The notes: generated by a model not told the origin, from the sequence alone. Shown: positions 1 through 7,139, counted from the first letter of the stretch. The stretch: DNA of 10,723 nucleotides from Sphingomonadales bacterium (GCA_027489295.1 JAIYAA010000284.1:1-10723); one strand, 5' to 3'. Program-made: numbers and translations.

Positions 1-501
1 GACCGCGGATCGCCAACCCTCCGGTCGACCTTGTCGGACTTCATTGCGGTGAAGGGCGTCTATCCCGCCGGGAGGCTCGATCGGGACAGCGAGGGCCTGC
101 TGCTGCTGTGCGATGATGGGCGGCTGCAGTCGCGGATTGCCGATCCCCGCTTCAAGATGCCCAAGACCTATCTCGTGCAGGTCGAAGGCGATCCGCAGGA
201 CGCGGACCTTGAGCCCCTCCGGCAAGGCGTCCGCCTCAACGATGGCATGACCCTGCCGGCCGAGGTCGCCCGGATCGACGCACCGGACCTCTGGCTGCGC
301 GATCCGCCGATCCGGGCACGCAAGTCCATCCCCGACAGCTGGCTGAAGATCACCGTCCGCGAAGGCCGCAACCGGCAGGTGCGCCGGATGACCGCGGCAG
401 TGGGATTGCCCACGCTGCGACTGGTCCGCTGGTCGATCGGCGACTGGTCCGTCGCCGGGATCGCGCCGGGTCAATTCGAGGCGGTATCCAGCCAAGGCTA
501 G
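1..501 (+). CDS. rluE: 23S rRNA pseudouridine synthase RluE (5' end outside the window)
   Basis: This enzyme isomerises a uridine in the peptidyl-transferase region of 23S rRNA (U2457 in E. coli) to pseudouridine. The frame is open from base 1, and its first residues (DRGSPTL) match the family ahead of the catalytic block, so the start lies upstream and the TTG at 31 is not the start. The catalytic-loop motif GRLDRDSEG is encoded at 70-96, with the predicted nucleophilic Asp at 79-81. Further on come the RluE-typical stretches [10 protein letters not shown] and [18 protein letters not shown], the second being the conserved C-terminal RsuA-family signature. About 166 codons are visible; E. coli RluE has about 217 residues, so roughly the first 25-50 are missing. 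The stop is TAG at 499-501. The RsuA/RluB/E/F assignment is very secure, and RluE specifically is well supported by the PPIR.RKSIP segment. Confidence 0.95.
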   Translation, partial: DRGSPTLRSTLSDFIAVKGVYPAGRLDRDSEGLLLLCDDGRLQSRIADPRFKMPKTYLVQVEGDPQDADLEPLRQGVRLNDGMTLPAEVARIDAPDLWLRDPPIRARKSIPDSWLKITVREGRNRQVRRMTAAVGLPTLRLVRWSIGDWSVAGIAPGQFEAVSSQG

Positions 502-568
502 GGGCGAACCCAACCTCGCCGGCTGTTGGCAACGCGTCTGAATGACGGAAGTTGGTGGGAAGCTGCTG

Positions 569-994
569 TCAATCTGCTCGGCATCCCCGCTTGAGCCATG
601 GCATCTCAGAGGTCGAATTGGCGCCCCAGAACCGGATCGCGGCACCTGGAGCGCCATGGTGAAACACCTCAATACGAGATGTCGGTGAATGATCGAGTGA
701 CGGCACGACCTTCCCATTCTTGATGTTGAAGCCCGGATTCGTCTCAATCCAGTAATGCCCATTCTCTTCAAGCAACCTGCTAGTATGGAACTGCTTTCCG
801 TCCACGACGAGATGCTGATCGGCTCTTAGCACTGCGCGGCTCCCAGCGCCGGAAAAGCAGCCAACCATGTATCCGGGCGGTTGCTCCTTGGGGCCATCGT
901 AGAATTTTCCACCCGCGATCAGCGCCATAATCAGCGCCATGAGTGGAATGACCACAAGGATTGGCCACGCTTTGCCGATGTAAGACTGGCTCAT
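569..994 (-). CDS. hypothetical membrane-anchored protein, 141 aa
   Basis: I do not recognise this protein. Residues about 9-28 form one hydrophobic segment after a short N-terminus (MSQSYIGKAW), so it is probably a signal anchor with the rest outside the cytoplasm. The remainder is a small soluble domain with two cysteines (in VGCFSG and near the C-terminus, RGCRAD), many Gly and aromatic residues, and no catalytic motif I know. The reading frame is convergent with rluE and divergent from rlmJ. Its base composition differs from its neighbours: bases 661-720 are 30/60 G+C and 721-780 are 29/60, against 43/60 in rlmJ at 2101-2160. This suggests acquisition by transfer or relaxed codon selection. 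No clear ribosome binding site precedes the ATG. I think it is a real gene because the protein has a sensible anchor-plus-domain layout and no better ORF competes. Confidence 0.6.
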   Translation of the reverse strand: MSQSYIGKAWPILVVIPLMALIMALIAGGKFYDGPKEQPPGYMVGCFSGAGSRAVLRADQHLVVDGKQFHTSRLLEENGHYWIETNPGFNIKNGKVVPSLDHSPTSRIEVFHHGAPGAAIRFWGANSTSEMPWLKRGCRAD

Positions 995-1332
995 CAGGCA
1001 GCACGTAGAGCAATCAGACTTCGTCCGCTATTGGGGCGTTTCCTTCCGTTTCACTTTTTGAAGTGACGGTCTGGAGCGCCTGCGGCGCCAAGGACCGAAG
1101 ACGCCATTTTGCCGCTTGCGTGGAGATCGGCCGGCGCGGGGTGCGTAGCACCGCTGGCCCTGCCGCCGGTTGCCGCCGACCGCGAAAACTGGTTTTAGGC
1201 TTCGATCAGAGGAATGTTGGTGCCCTCCGCTCGGCGCATTGGAGCGCCGGATGGGTTGCTTCCATCGTCTCGCGATCGGCTCGCTCGCCCGGCCGCACGT
1301 ACAATGGCACATCGGCAGGTTTTTGGATTTCA
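995..1332. other. 338-bp intergenic gap with short inverted repeats
   Basis: This is the only gap over 300 bp. I see no convincing gene here. The long frame running into rlmJ from 1063, and the opposite-strand frame 1028-1333, encode Arg/Pro/Ser-rich low-information sequence with no domain. The gap holds three inverted repeats. TCACTT-tttg-AAGTGA lies at 1051-1066. CGGTC...GACCG at 1067-1097 encloses GCGCC-tgc-GGCGC. GGTGC-gta-GCACC lies at 1140-1152. There is also a tandem TGCCGCCG at 1161-1168 and 1171-1178. It must contain promoters for the divergent 141-aa gene and rlmJ, but I found no persuasive -35/-10 pair. Confidence 0.5.
1051..1097. repeat. adjacent inverted repeats, REP-like candidate
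   Basis: Two hairpins lie back to back. The first has a perfect 6-bp stem (1051-1056 with 1061-1066) and a TTTG loop. The second has an outer 5-bp stem (1067-1071 with 1093-1097) and an inner 5-bp stem with a 3-base loop (1076-1080 with 1084-1088). The arrangement resembles dispersed intergenic palindromic elements of GC-rich Proteobacteria. It could instead be a transcription terminator or mRNA structure. Dispersal in the genome cannot be judged from one copy. Confidence 0.35.
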
Positions 1333-2163
1333 ATGAATTATCGCCACTCCTTCCATGCCGGCAACAGCGCCGATGTCGTCAAGCACAGCCTGCTGATCGC
1401 GCTTGTCCGCGCCTTGCAGCAGAAGCCGGGCGCGTTGACCCTGATCGACACCCATGCCGGCTGCGGAATCTACGACCTTGGCGGTGAGCAGGCGCAGCGC
1501 ACCGGCGAATCCGCCCACGGCGTGCTGCGGGCCTTTGCCGATGCGAACCCCTTGCTGGACGACTATCGCGCTGCCGTGCGAGCGGTGAATGTCGGGGCAG
1601 CGCCGCAGCTCTACCCCGGCTCGCCGCAGTTCCTGGCGCAGCTGCTGCGCCCGCAGGACCTGCTGATCCTCAACGAAAAGCATCCCGAGGACGCGCATGC
1701 TCTGCGCGGCGCGATGCGCGGCACGCCTGCTGCCGTGCACGAACGCGATGCCTATGAGCTGTGGCTGGCGATGCTGCCAACCCGCACCCCGCGCGGCATG
1801 GTGGTGGTCGATCCGCCGTACGAGCAGACCGACGAACGCGCCCGCATCACCGCCACCCTCGCCGCCGCGCACCGCAAATGGGCGCATGGCGTCACGGTGA
1901 TCTGGTATCCACTGAAGGACCGCGCCACGCATCAGCAGTGGAAGAACGCGTTGCGCAGGCTCGGCATTCCGAAATTCATGGTGGTGGAGCATTGGTTGTA
2001 TGATGCCGATATGCCCGGCATCTATAACGGTGCGGGCCTTTTCATCGTCAATCCGCCCTATGCCTTCACGCAGGCACTGCCGCCGCTGCTGGAAGCGCTC
2101 CGCGCCGCGCTGGCGCCGGAAGGGCATCGGGGCGAGATCACCGCGGATTGGTTGCACGATTGA
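1333..2163 (+). CDS. rlmJ: 23S rRNA (adenine(2030)-N(6))-methyltransferase RlmJ
   Basis: This SAM-dependent methyltransferase modifies N6 of A2030 in 23S rRNA. The 276-residue product is close to the 280 residues of E. coli RlmJ. It begins with the family's diagnostic N-terminus (MNYRHSFHAGNSADVVKH), which fixes the ATG at 1333 although the frame is open back to 1063. The region LIDTHAGCGIYDL (37-49) is the SAM-binding part. YPGSP lies at 94-98 and LNEKHPED at 113-120. The catalytic DPPYE, an N6-adenine methyltransferase motif IV, is at 160-164. WYPLKD is at 191-196 and the C-terminal GAGLFIVNPPY at 233-243. No strong ribosome binding site is seen (only AGG about 12 bases upstream). It is transcribed away from the 141-aa gene, and its own promoter is not clear. 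The sequence is intact, with neighbour-like high GC3. Confidence 0.96.
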   Translation: MNYRHSFHAGNSADVVKHSLLIALVRALQQKPGALTLIDTHAGCGIYDLGGEQAQRTGESAHGVLRAFADANPLLDDYRAAVRAVNVGAAPQLYPGSPQFLAQLLRPQDLLILNEKHPEDAHALRGAMRGTPAAVHERDAYELWLAMLPTRTPRGMVVVDPPYEQTDERARITATLAAAHRKWAHGVTVIWYPLKDRATHQQWKNALRRLGIPKFMVVEHWLYDADMPGIYNGAGLFIVNPPYAFTQALPPLLEALRAALAPEGHRGEITADWLHD

Positions 2164-2301
2164 AACTGCGCCTGATCCCGGTTCTGGTCCTCCAGGCCGA
2201 TTGGTGACGCCGGCCAGCTTTCAGCGGATCTGTCTGACCCGGGATCGACCGTTTCGATTGGTCGCATGCCTTCCGATGCAGCTGTGGAAAGAAGCAATAT
2301 G

Positions 2302-2319
2302 CGTGCAATAGCCGTGCAA
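2302..2319. promoter_or_regulatory. direct repeat CGTGCAA x2, one helical turn apart
   Basis: CGTGCAA occurs at 2302-2308 and again at 2313-2319, an 11-bp period that puts both copies on the same DNA face. The second copy ends 6 bp before the -35 candidate at 2326. This is the classic position for an activator or repressor site acting on the DUF983 gene. No regulator is identified, and the repeat could be chance. Confidence 0.3.
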
Positions 2320-2325
2320 AGATCG

Positions 2326-2354
2326 TTGTGTATGGATTCTGTAGTCCCTATCTG
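2326..2354 (+). promoter_or_regulatory. candidate sigma70-type promoter for the DUF983 gene
   Basis: TTGTGT (2326-2331) and TATCTG (2349-2354) are separated by exactly 17 bases in a locally AT-rich patch. They predict a start of transcription near 2361 and a leader of about 25 bases before the ATG at 2386. Each hexamer has a few mismatches to consensus, which is usual in alphaproteobacteria. Confidence 0.4.
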
Positions 2355-2385
2355 AGGTGCTACGAACGACCCAGGAGCGCGGACG

Positions 2386-2817
2386 ATGCCGGTATCCCCC
2401 ACGACAGGTGCCTTCGCCTGGATCCTCACGTCCGGCTGGAAGGGGCTTTGCCCGCGTTGCGGCAAGGGGCGGATGTTCCGCTCCTGGCTGAAGGTCGCCG
2501 ACAAGTGCGAGGCGTGCGGTCTCGACTATCGCTTCGCCTCCCCGGATGACGGCCCCGCCTTCTTCTCGCTCTGCATCGTCGTGTTTCCGCTCACCTTCGT
2601 GGTGGTGTGGCTGCAGGTGGCGTTCGAGCCGCCTTGGTGGATCCATCTGTTCACCTCGCTGCCGCTGATGGTGCTGGGCAGCTTGCTGCCGCTGCGCCCG
2701 ATCAAGGGTTGGCTGGTCGCCTCGCAATATGTGAACCGGGCGCGCGAGGCCGGAACGGAAAAGCTGTGGAACCGGCTCGATGGTCGCGCCGCCGGCAGCG
2801 ATCTGTTCGAGGAGTGA
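2386..2817 (+). CDS. DUF983 family zinc-ribbon membrane protein
   Basis: This is a 143-residue inner-membrane protein of unknown biochemical role, typical of alphaproteobacteria. The N-terminal cytoplasmic zinc ribbon has four cysteines, in LCPRCGKG (C22, C25) and KCEACGLDY (C41, C44). The family signature DDGPAFF follows at 54-60. Two transmembrane segments are visible at about 59-80 and 85-105, followed by a conserved cytoplasmic stretch (LRPIKGWLVASQY). The length is normal for the family. The start is well supported by AGGAG at 2373-2377, 8 bases ahead of the ATG. Its stop codon (TGA, 2815-2817) overlaps the start region of the next small gene, so the two are probably co-transcribed from the promoter just upstream. 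The family assignment is firm; function is not known. Confidence 0.92.
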   Translation: MPVSPTTGAFAWILTSGWKGLCPRCGKGRMFRSWLKVADKCEACGLDYRFASPDDGPAFFSLCIVVFPLTFVVVWLQVAFEPPWWIHLFTSLPLMVLGSLLPLRPIKGWLVASQYVNRAREAGTEKLWNRLDGRAAGSDLFEE

Positions 2818-2822
2818 GCGTC

Positions 2823-3140
2823 GTGGTCGCGGCGTGCACGCCCGTCTTGGCCGCGCGGCAGGCCGCCGCGGCGGTGCTCGCTGACATCGGTCGCGCTGCG
2901 GACGCGGAGATCGTCGCGCGCGGGCACGGGGATGATTTCCTGGAGGTCCGCACGGCGCTGCGCGCGGTCGAGCAGGCGCACCGCCGCCTCGCACTGCTCG
3001 AGCGGGCACTCCACTGCTATGCCGATCCCGATTTCTGGGATGCGGAACCGTGCGAGGCGATGCTGGCCTATCACGATCGCGGCGACATCGCCCGCGCCGC
3101 GCTGCGCGGCCGCGACGGCTTTGCGCAGCACCGCGATTGA
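2823..3140 (+). CDS. hypothetical protein, 105 aa, coupled to the DUF983 gene
   Basis: I do not recognise a family. The product is soluble, Ala/Arg-rich and predicted mainly helical, with a long helical block in the middle (EVRTALRAVEQAHRRLALLE) and a more distinctive C-terminal part (CYADPDFWDAEP, AYHDRGDIARAALRGRD). It has no signal peptide, membrane segment or catalytic motif. AGGAG at 2810-2814, inside the end of the DUF983 gene, is 8 bases before GTG 2823, which decides the start. A GTG at 2814 would sit on top of that site. The short distance suggests translational coupling and a shared transcript. Codon use is strongly GC3-biased, like a real gene of this genome. The next gene starts 57 bases after the stop. 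Confidence 0.7.
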   Translation: MVAACTPVLAARQAAAAVLADIGRAADAEIVARGHGDDFLEVRTALRAVEQAHRRLALLERALHCYADPDFWDAEPCEAMLAYHDRGDIARAALRGRDGFAQHRD

Positions 3141-3160
3141 GGCGGGCAACGCGGACTTTG

Positions 3161-3169
3161 TATGGCATA
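3161..3169. promoter_or_regulatory. short palindrome TATG-G-CATA, possible operator
   Basis: TATG-G-CATA is a perfect 9-bp odd palindrome inside TTGTATGGCATATCA, about 30 bases upstream of the chosen regulator start. GntR-type regulators often bind AT-rich palindromes near their own promoters, so autoregulation is possible. It also overlaps the only plausible -10-like sequence here (TTGAGG at 3137 would be the -35). The evidence is thin. Confidence 0.22.
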
Positions 3170-3197
3170 TCACGCGGGATCGGCTAGGCAGGGCGCC

Positions 3198-4577
3198 ATG
3201 CAGGGCTGGAAACCGGACATCGTCGGGACGCTGGGTCCGAAATATCTCGCGATCGCCGAGGCGATTGCCCGCGACGTCGCGGCAGGTGCCCTGAATCCGG
3301 GCGACCGCCTGCCGCCGCAGCGCATGCTGGCGGAGGCGCTGGGCGTGGACCTCACCACCATCACCCGCGCCTATGGCGAGGCCCAGCGGCTGGGCCTGAT
3401 CGAAGGCGATGGCCGCCGCGGCAGTTTCGTGCGCGGCAAGGCCGAGCCTGTGGGCGTTGCCTATCAGGAACCGGCCGATGCCGGAATGAACGCGCCTCCG
3501 GAGGCGCCGGATCGCCTGTTCGAAAAGGCGTTCGGCGCCACGGTCGCGCAACTGCTGGGCCGTGCCGATGGCCCCGCGCCGTTCCATTACCAGCCGCGCG
3601 GCGGCATGGCGCTGGCCCGTGAGGCGGGGGCGGCGCTGCTGCGCGCACGGGGCATTCCGGCGCGCGAGGACACGGTGCTGGTCAGCGCCGGCGGCCAGCA
3701 CGCGCTGCACGCGGTGATCAGCACCGAACTCCATGCCGGAGACGTGCTGGCGGTGGGCGCGTTCGTCTATCCCGGGCTGCTGTCGATCGCGCGGCGCTAT
3801 GGCCTGACGCTGCGGGTGATCGCGAGCGACGGGGAGGGCATGCTTCCCGATGCACTGGCAGATGCCTGTGCCGGCGGCATCGCCGCGGTCTATCTGGTCC
3901 CCACCAACGACAATCCGACGACCGCGACGATGGGGCCGGCCCGACGCGCGGCGCTGGCGGCGGTTATCCGCGATCGGCGTATCAAGCTGATCGAGGACGA
4001 TGCCTATGGCCTGCTGCCCGCGCGGTCGCAGGCGCCGCTCGCCGCGCTGGTGCCGGAGCACAGCTGGCACGTCGCCAGCGTCTCCAAGATCCTTTCGCCG
4101 GGGCTGCGCGTGGCGTGGGTGGCGGCGCCCGATGTCGCCGCCGCCTGGCGGCTTGCCGCCGACCTGCACGAGACCGCGGTGATGGCGCCGCCGCTCAACG
4201 TGGCGGTGGTGGCCGAGTGGCTGCAGAGCGGCATGTTCGACACGCTCCGCACCGCCGTGCGCGAGGAGGCGCAGGCACGGCAGGCGATCGCCCGCGCGGT
4301 CCTGCGCCCCGGCAGCTTCCACGCGCAGGAGGAAAGCTATCATTTGTGGGTGCCGCTGACCCGTGGCGCCAACGGGGCGGAGATCGTCAACACACTCCGG
4401 CCGCAAGGCCTGGCGGTGGTCGCGGGCGACGCCTTCGCGGTGGACCCGGCAACCGCCCCGCCGGCGCTTCGCATCTCCATCGGCGGATCGACACCGCGCG
4501 ACCGGCTGGAGCGGGCGTTGCGCCTGCTCGACGCGCTGGTCGCCCCCGACGTCACGCGCAAGATCGCGCTCGTCTGA
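3198..4577 (+). CDS. MocR-type regulator: GntR winged helix fused to PLP aminotransferase-like domain
   Basis: This is a cytoplasmic DNA-binding regulator whose aminotransferase-fold domain binds pyridoxal phosphate and senses an amine or amino-acid-like ligand. The protein is 459 residues. The GntR winged helix covers about 1-75 (PKYLAIAEAIARDVAAG, GDRLPPQRMLAEALGVD, TTITRAYGEAQRLGLIE). A linker follows, then a fold-type I domain from about 105 to the end. PLP contacts are intact: N239 in the NPT motif, D267 and Y270 in DDAYG, and the Schiff-base lysine K297 in SVSKILSPG. The family usually begins close to W-x-P before the HTH, favouring ATG 3198, with a weak GGCAGGG ahead, over an in-frame ATG at 3162. 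MocR genes commonly sit divergently from their target; here no divergent gene exists, so the target is unknown. A simple aminotransferase role is less likely given the intact DNA-binding domain. Confidence 0.92.
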   Translation: MQGWKPDIVGTLGPKYLAIAEAIARDVAAGALNPGDRLPPQRMLAEALGVDLTTITRAYGEAQRLGLIEGDGRRGSFVRGKAEPVGVAYQEPADAGMNAPPEAPDRLFEKAFGATVAQLLGRADGPAPFHYQPRGGMALAREAGAALLRARGIPAREDTVLVSAGGQHALHAVISTELHAGDVLAVGAFVYPGLLSIARRYGLTLRVIASDGEGMLPDALADACAGGIAAVYLVPTNDNPTTATMGPARRAALAAVIRDRRIKLIEDDAYGLLPARSQAPLAALVPEHSWHVASVSKILSPGLRVAWVAAPDVAAAWRLAADLHETAVMAPPLNVAVVAEWLQSGMFDTLRTAVREEAQARQAIARAVLRPGSFHAQEESYHLWVPLTRGANGAEIVNTLRPQGLAVVAGDAFAVDPATAPPALRISIGGSTPRDRLERALRLLDALVAPDVTRKIALV

Positions 4578-4586
4578 GGCAGGTCG

Positions 4587-4601
4587 GCGGTGCGTCACCG
4601 C
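4587..4601 (+). terminator. GC hairpin after the MocR-type gene
   Basis: GCGGTG (4587-4592) pairs perfectly with CACCGC (4596-4601) around a 3-base loop, starting 10 bases after the stop codon. No T-run follows, so this is at best a weak intrinsic terminator or an mRNA-stabilising hairpin. Confidence 0.35.
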
Positions 4602-4768
4602 GTGCCGCTACTTTCTGAAGCCGGCAGCCGCGGATGGGGCAGCGCCAGCGGTCAAATAATTTAGCGCCGGATTGGGTGGATAAGTCTTCGTCCCAAGGTT
4701 AGACAACAGCATTGCGGTGACGAACGGGGAGAGGCGCCGTCGATGAATGCGCTCCGGAGAGCAGTCGC

Positions 4769-5623
4769 GTGACACGGGCTCTTGCTGCCTTGATCGCGTT
4801 TTTGGCGCTGAACTGGGGCGGCATCGCCATGTCGCGGGATTCAGCTGCAGATCTAGTGCGCAAGGCGGGCTGGAAGTGGAACGTGATCGCAGCCGGCAGC
4901 TTCGACCTTGCGAGCGCGCACCGCCCCGCCGCGGTCCCGTCGACGGTGCTCACCGTCTATATCGAAGGCGACGGCTTCGCCTATGCCGCCCCCGGGCGAC
5001 GCGCGATGGACCCGACGCCCACGGACCCGCTGGCGCTGCGCCTGGCACTGCAGCATCCCGGCGGCGGCGCGGTCGCCTGGCTCGCCCGGCCATGCCAGTA
5101 CGGCCCGCGCAGCCGCAATTGTCGCAGCGAGTATTGGAGCATCGCCCGCTATGCACCGGAGGTGATCGACAGCGCGGGGGCGGCGCTCGATCGCCTGAAG
5201 GCCGATACGCCCGGCGCGACGCGGCTGATCCTGGTCGGTTATTCGGGCGGCGGCGCGCTGGCGGCGCTGCTTGCCGAGCGTCGTTCGGATGTCGCCGCGT
5301 TGGTGACGGTGGCGGCCAATCTCGATGTCGGCACCTGGGTGCAGGTGCACGGCCTCACGCCGCTTTCCGCATCGCGCGATCCGGCAACGGATGCGGCGCT
5401 GCTGTCGCGCCTGCCGCAGGTCCATTTCGTCGGTGCCAACGACGCCGTCGTCGATGCGCGCGTCGCCCGCGCATTCGTCGCGCGGATGGCCGCGGATGCG
5501 CCGGTGACGATCACGCTGGTGCCGGGCCAGGACCATCGCTGCTGCTGGGCGGCGGGATGGCCCGCGCTGGCGACGGGCGAGGCGCTTTGGCGGATCTCGG
5601 GCTGGGAGGCGCCGATCCCATGA
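4769..5623 (+). CDS. exported alpha/beta hydrolase
   Basis: This is a 284-residue hydrolase of unknown substrate, probably periplasmic. The N-terminus (MTRALAALIAFLALNW) has a charged start and a hydrophobic core typical of a signal peptide or anchor. The nucleophile elbow GYSGGG places Ser159 at its centre. D225 or D229 (GANDAVVD) and H256 (GQDHRCC) are good candidates for the remaining triad. An oxyanion-side strand VYIEGDGF lies before the elbow. Several cysteines (CQYGPRSRNC, HRCCW) could form disulfides, consistent with export. The GTG start at 4769 is chosen because GGAGAG (4756-4761) lies 7 bases upstream; the ATG at 4743 is in another frame. hldE starts 37 bases downstream on the same strand, so the two are likely co-transcribed. 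The upstream 4651-4690 stretch is AT-rich and may hold the promoter, but no hexamer pair convinces. Esterase, lipase-like or peptidase activity cannot be told apart. Confidence 0.85.
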   Translation: MTRALAALIAFLALNWGGIAMSRDSAADLVRKAGWKWNVIAAGSFDLASAHRPAAVPSTVLTVYIEGDGFAYAAPGRRAMDPTPTDPLALRLALQHPGGGAVAWLARPCQYGPRSRNCRSEYWSIARYAPEVIDSAGAALDRLKADTPGATRLILVGYSGGGALAALLAERRSDVAALVTVAANLDVGTWVQVHGLTPLSASRDPATDAALLSRLPQVHFVGANDAVVDARVARAFVARMAADAPVTITLVPGQDHRCCWAAGWPALATGEALWRISGWEAPIP

Positions 5624-5660
5624 TCTGTCGTGCAACGTCCGCAACCGTGAGGGAAACCGA

Positions 5661-7079
5661 ATGATCCACGAACGCGCCGACTCCGTTCGCCCGCACATCC
5701 TGGTTGTCGGCGACGCGATGATCGATCGCTACATCATCGGCGAGACCAGCCGCATCTCGCCCGAGGCGCCGGTGCCGGTGGTGATGGCCGGCCGGGAAGA
5801 GATGCGCGCGGGCGGCGCGGCGAACGTGGCGGCGAACGTCGTGGCGTTGGGGCCCCGCTGCAGCCTGCTGACGATCTGCGGCGACGACCCGTCGGCCGAG
5901 GATCTGGCGCGGCTGATGGCACAGCACGGGGTGGTGCTGGACCGGGTGGTCGATCCCGGCCAGCGGACCACGCAGAAGACGCGGCTGATCTCCGGGGGGC
6001 AGCAGATCGCCCGCGTCGACCAGGACGGCGGTGCCGGGGAGGCGGCGCGCGTCGAACTCGCACGCCGTTTCGAGGCGGCACTGGATGGCGTGCACGCGGT
6101 GATCTTTTCCGATTACGCGAAGGGCGTGCTCACCGATCTGCCGGCGCTGCTGGCGATCGCGCGCCGCCGCGGGGTGCCGAGCTTCGTCGATCCAAAGGCG
6201 AGCGATCCGCGTCGCTATGCCGGGGCCTTCCTGCTCAAGCCCAATGCCCGCGAATTCCATGCGTTGTTCGGCGACTGCCCCGAAGCCGAGCTGGCCGATC
6301 GCGCACGTGCCGCGCTGGCGGCGATGGATCTCGACTATCTGGTGGTGACCCGCGGCGCCAAGGGGGTGCTGATGGTCTCGCGCGACGGTACGGTGGTCGA
6401 CCATCCGACCGAGGCGCTTGAGGTGTTCGACGTTACCGGCGCCGGCGACACGATCATCGCCGCGCTGGTGGTGGGGATCGTCGACGGGCTGCCGATCGCG
6501 GCGGCGATCGACCAGGCCAACGTTGCTGCGAGCGTCGCGGTCTCCCGTCCCGGCACCTACGTCGTCACCCGGGCCGACCTCGAGGAGCGCCTGCACCGGC
6601 GCGATCACGCGATGACTAAGCTGGTGCCGCTGCCCTTGCTCGCCGCCAAGCTCGACCATGCCCGGGCGAGTGGCGCGCGCATCGTGTTCACCAATGGCTG
6701 TTTCGACGTGCTCCATGCCGGCCATGTCCGCCTGCTCGATCTCGCCAGGCGGCAGGGCGACCTGCTTATCGTCGGGCTCAATTCGGACGACTCGGTGCGA
6801 CGGCTGAAGGGCGCCCCGCGCCCGGTGAACGGGCTTGCCGACCGCGCAGAAGTACTGAGTGGACTTGCCGCGGTGGATCATGTCGTCCTGTTCGAAGAGG
6901 ATACGCCGCTGGAATTGATCCGCCATATCCGGCCCGACGTGCTGGTAAAGGGCGGCGATTACAGCGCGGATACGATCGTCGGCGCCGATCTTGTGCGCGA
7001 AGCCGGGGGAGAGATCGTGATTGCACCCATGCTTGCGGGCAGATCGACCACCTCGATCCTGGGGGCGCTCAGCCGTTGA
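5661..7079 (+). CDS. hldE: bifunctional heptose-7-phosphate kinase / heptose-1-phosphate adenylyltransferase HldE
   Basis: This cytoplasmic enzyme performs two steps of ADP-heptose synthesis: phosphorylation of D-glycero-beta-D-manno-heptose 7-phosphate at C1, and later transfer of AMP to the 1-phosphate. Residues about 1-315 are a PfkB/ribokinase-type kinase (VVGDAMIDRYIIG near the start, GGAANVA, and the anion-hole/catalytic motif DVTGAGDT at 257-264 with base D263). Residues about 335-472 are a cytidylyltransferase-like domain with TNGCFD (344-349), HAGH (352-355), VLVKGGDY and the C-terminal GRSTT (460-464). The length of 472 matches the fused enterobacterial enzyme (477), so both halves are intact. 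GAGGGA at 5649-5654 supports ATG 5661. GmhA, GmhB and HldD, needed to complete the pathway, are not in this window. It lies between an exported hydrolase and two TPR transferases. Confidence 0.96.
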   Translation: MIHERADSVRPHILVVGDAMIDRYIIGETSRISPEAPVPVVMAGREEMRAGGAANVAANVVALGPRCSLLTICGDDPSAEDLARLMAQHGVVLDRVVDPGQRTTQKTRLISGGQQIARVDQDGGAGEAARVELARRFEAALDGVHAVIFSDYAKGVLTDLPALLAIARRRGVPSFVDPKASDPRRYAGAFLLKPNAREFHALFGDCPEAELADRARAALAAMDLDYLVVTRGAKGVLMVSRDGTVVDHPTEALEVFDVTGAGDTIIAALVVGIVDGLPIAAAIDQANVAASVAVSRPGTYVVTRADLEERLHRRDHAMTKLVPLPLLAAKLDHARASGARIVFTNGCFDVLHAGHVRLLDLARRQGDLLIVGLNSDDSVRRLKGAPRPVNGLADRAEVLSGLAAVDHVVLFEEDTPLELIRHIRPDVLVKGGDYSADTIVGADLVREAGGEIVIAPMLAGRSTTSILGALSR

Positions 7080-7110
7080 TCCCGGCTCTGCAGCCCGGTT
7101 CATTGAGGTT

Positions 7111-7139
7111 TTGGCAAGGTTTATTGCGATAGGATTTAC
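7111..7139 (+). promoter_or_regulatory. candidate promoter upstream of the TPR transferase genes
   Basis: TTGGCA (7111-7116) is a good -35 element. It is followed after 17 bases by ATTTAC (7134-7139), a poor -10. The surrounding 7101-7140 stretch is only 16/40 G+C, a sharp dip between GC-rich genes, which supports a promoter there. It would start transcription near 7146, ahead of the small ORF at 7177. Read-through from hldE is the alternative. Confidence 0.3.

Noticed and set aside
510..529. CCAAC/GTTGG inverted repeat after rluE as a terminator
   Set aside because: Only a 5-bp stem with a 10-base loop and no T-run, too weak to call.
1063..1332. N-terminal extension of rlmJ back to 1063
   Set aside because: RlmJ proteins start directly at the YRHSFHAGN motif; the extra 90 residues are Arg/Ser/Gly-rich and match no domain.
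2526..4598. A 690-codon open frame on the - strand opposite the DUF983, small and MocR-type genes
   Set aside because: Same GC3 shadow effect; low-information His/Arg/Gln-rich translation running across three sensible + strand genes.
7084..7095. GGCT-ctgc-AGCC after hldE as a terminator
   Set aside because: A 4-bp stem with no T-run is expected by chance in this composition.
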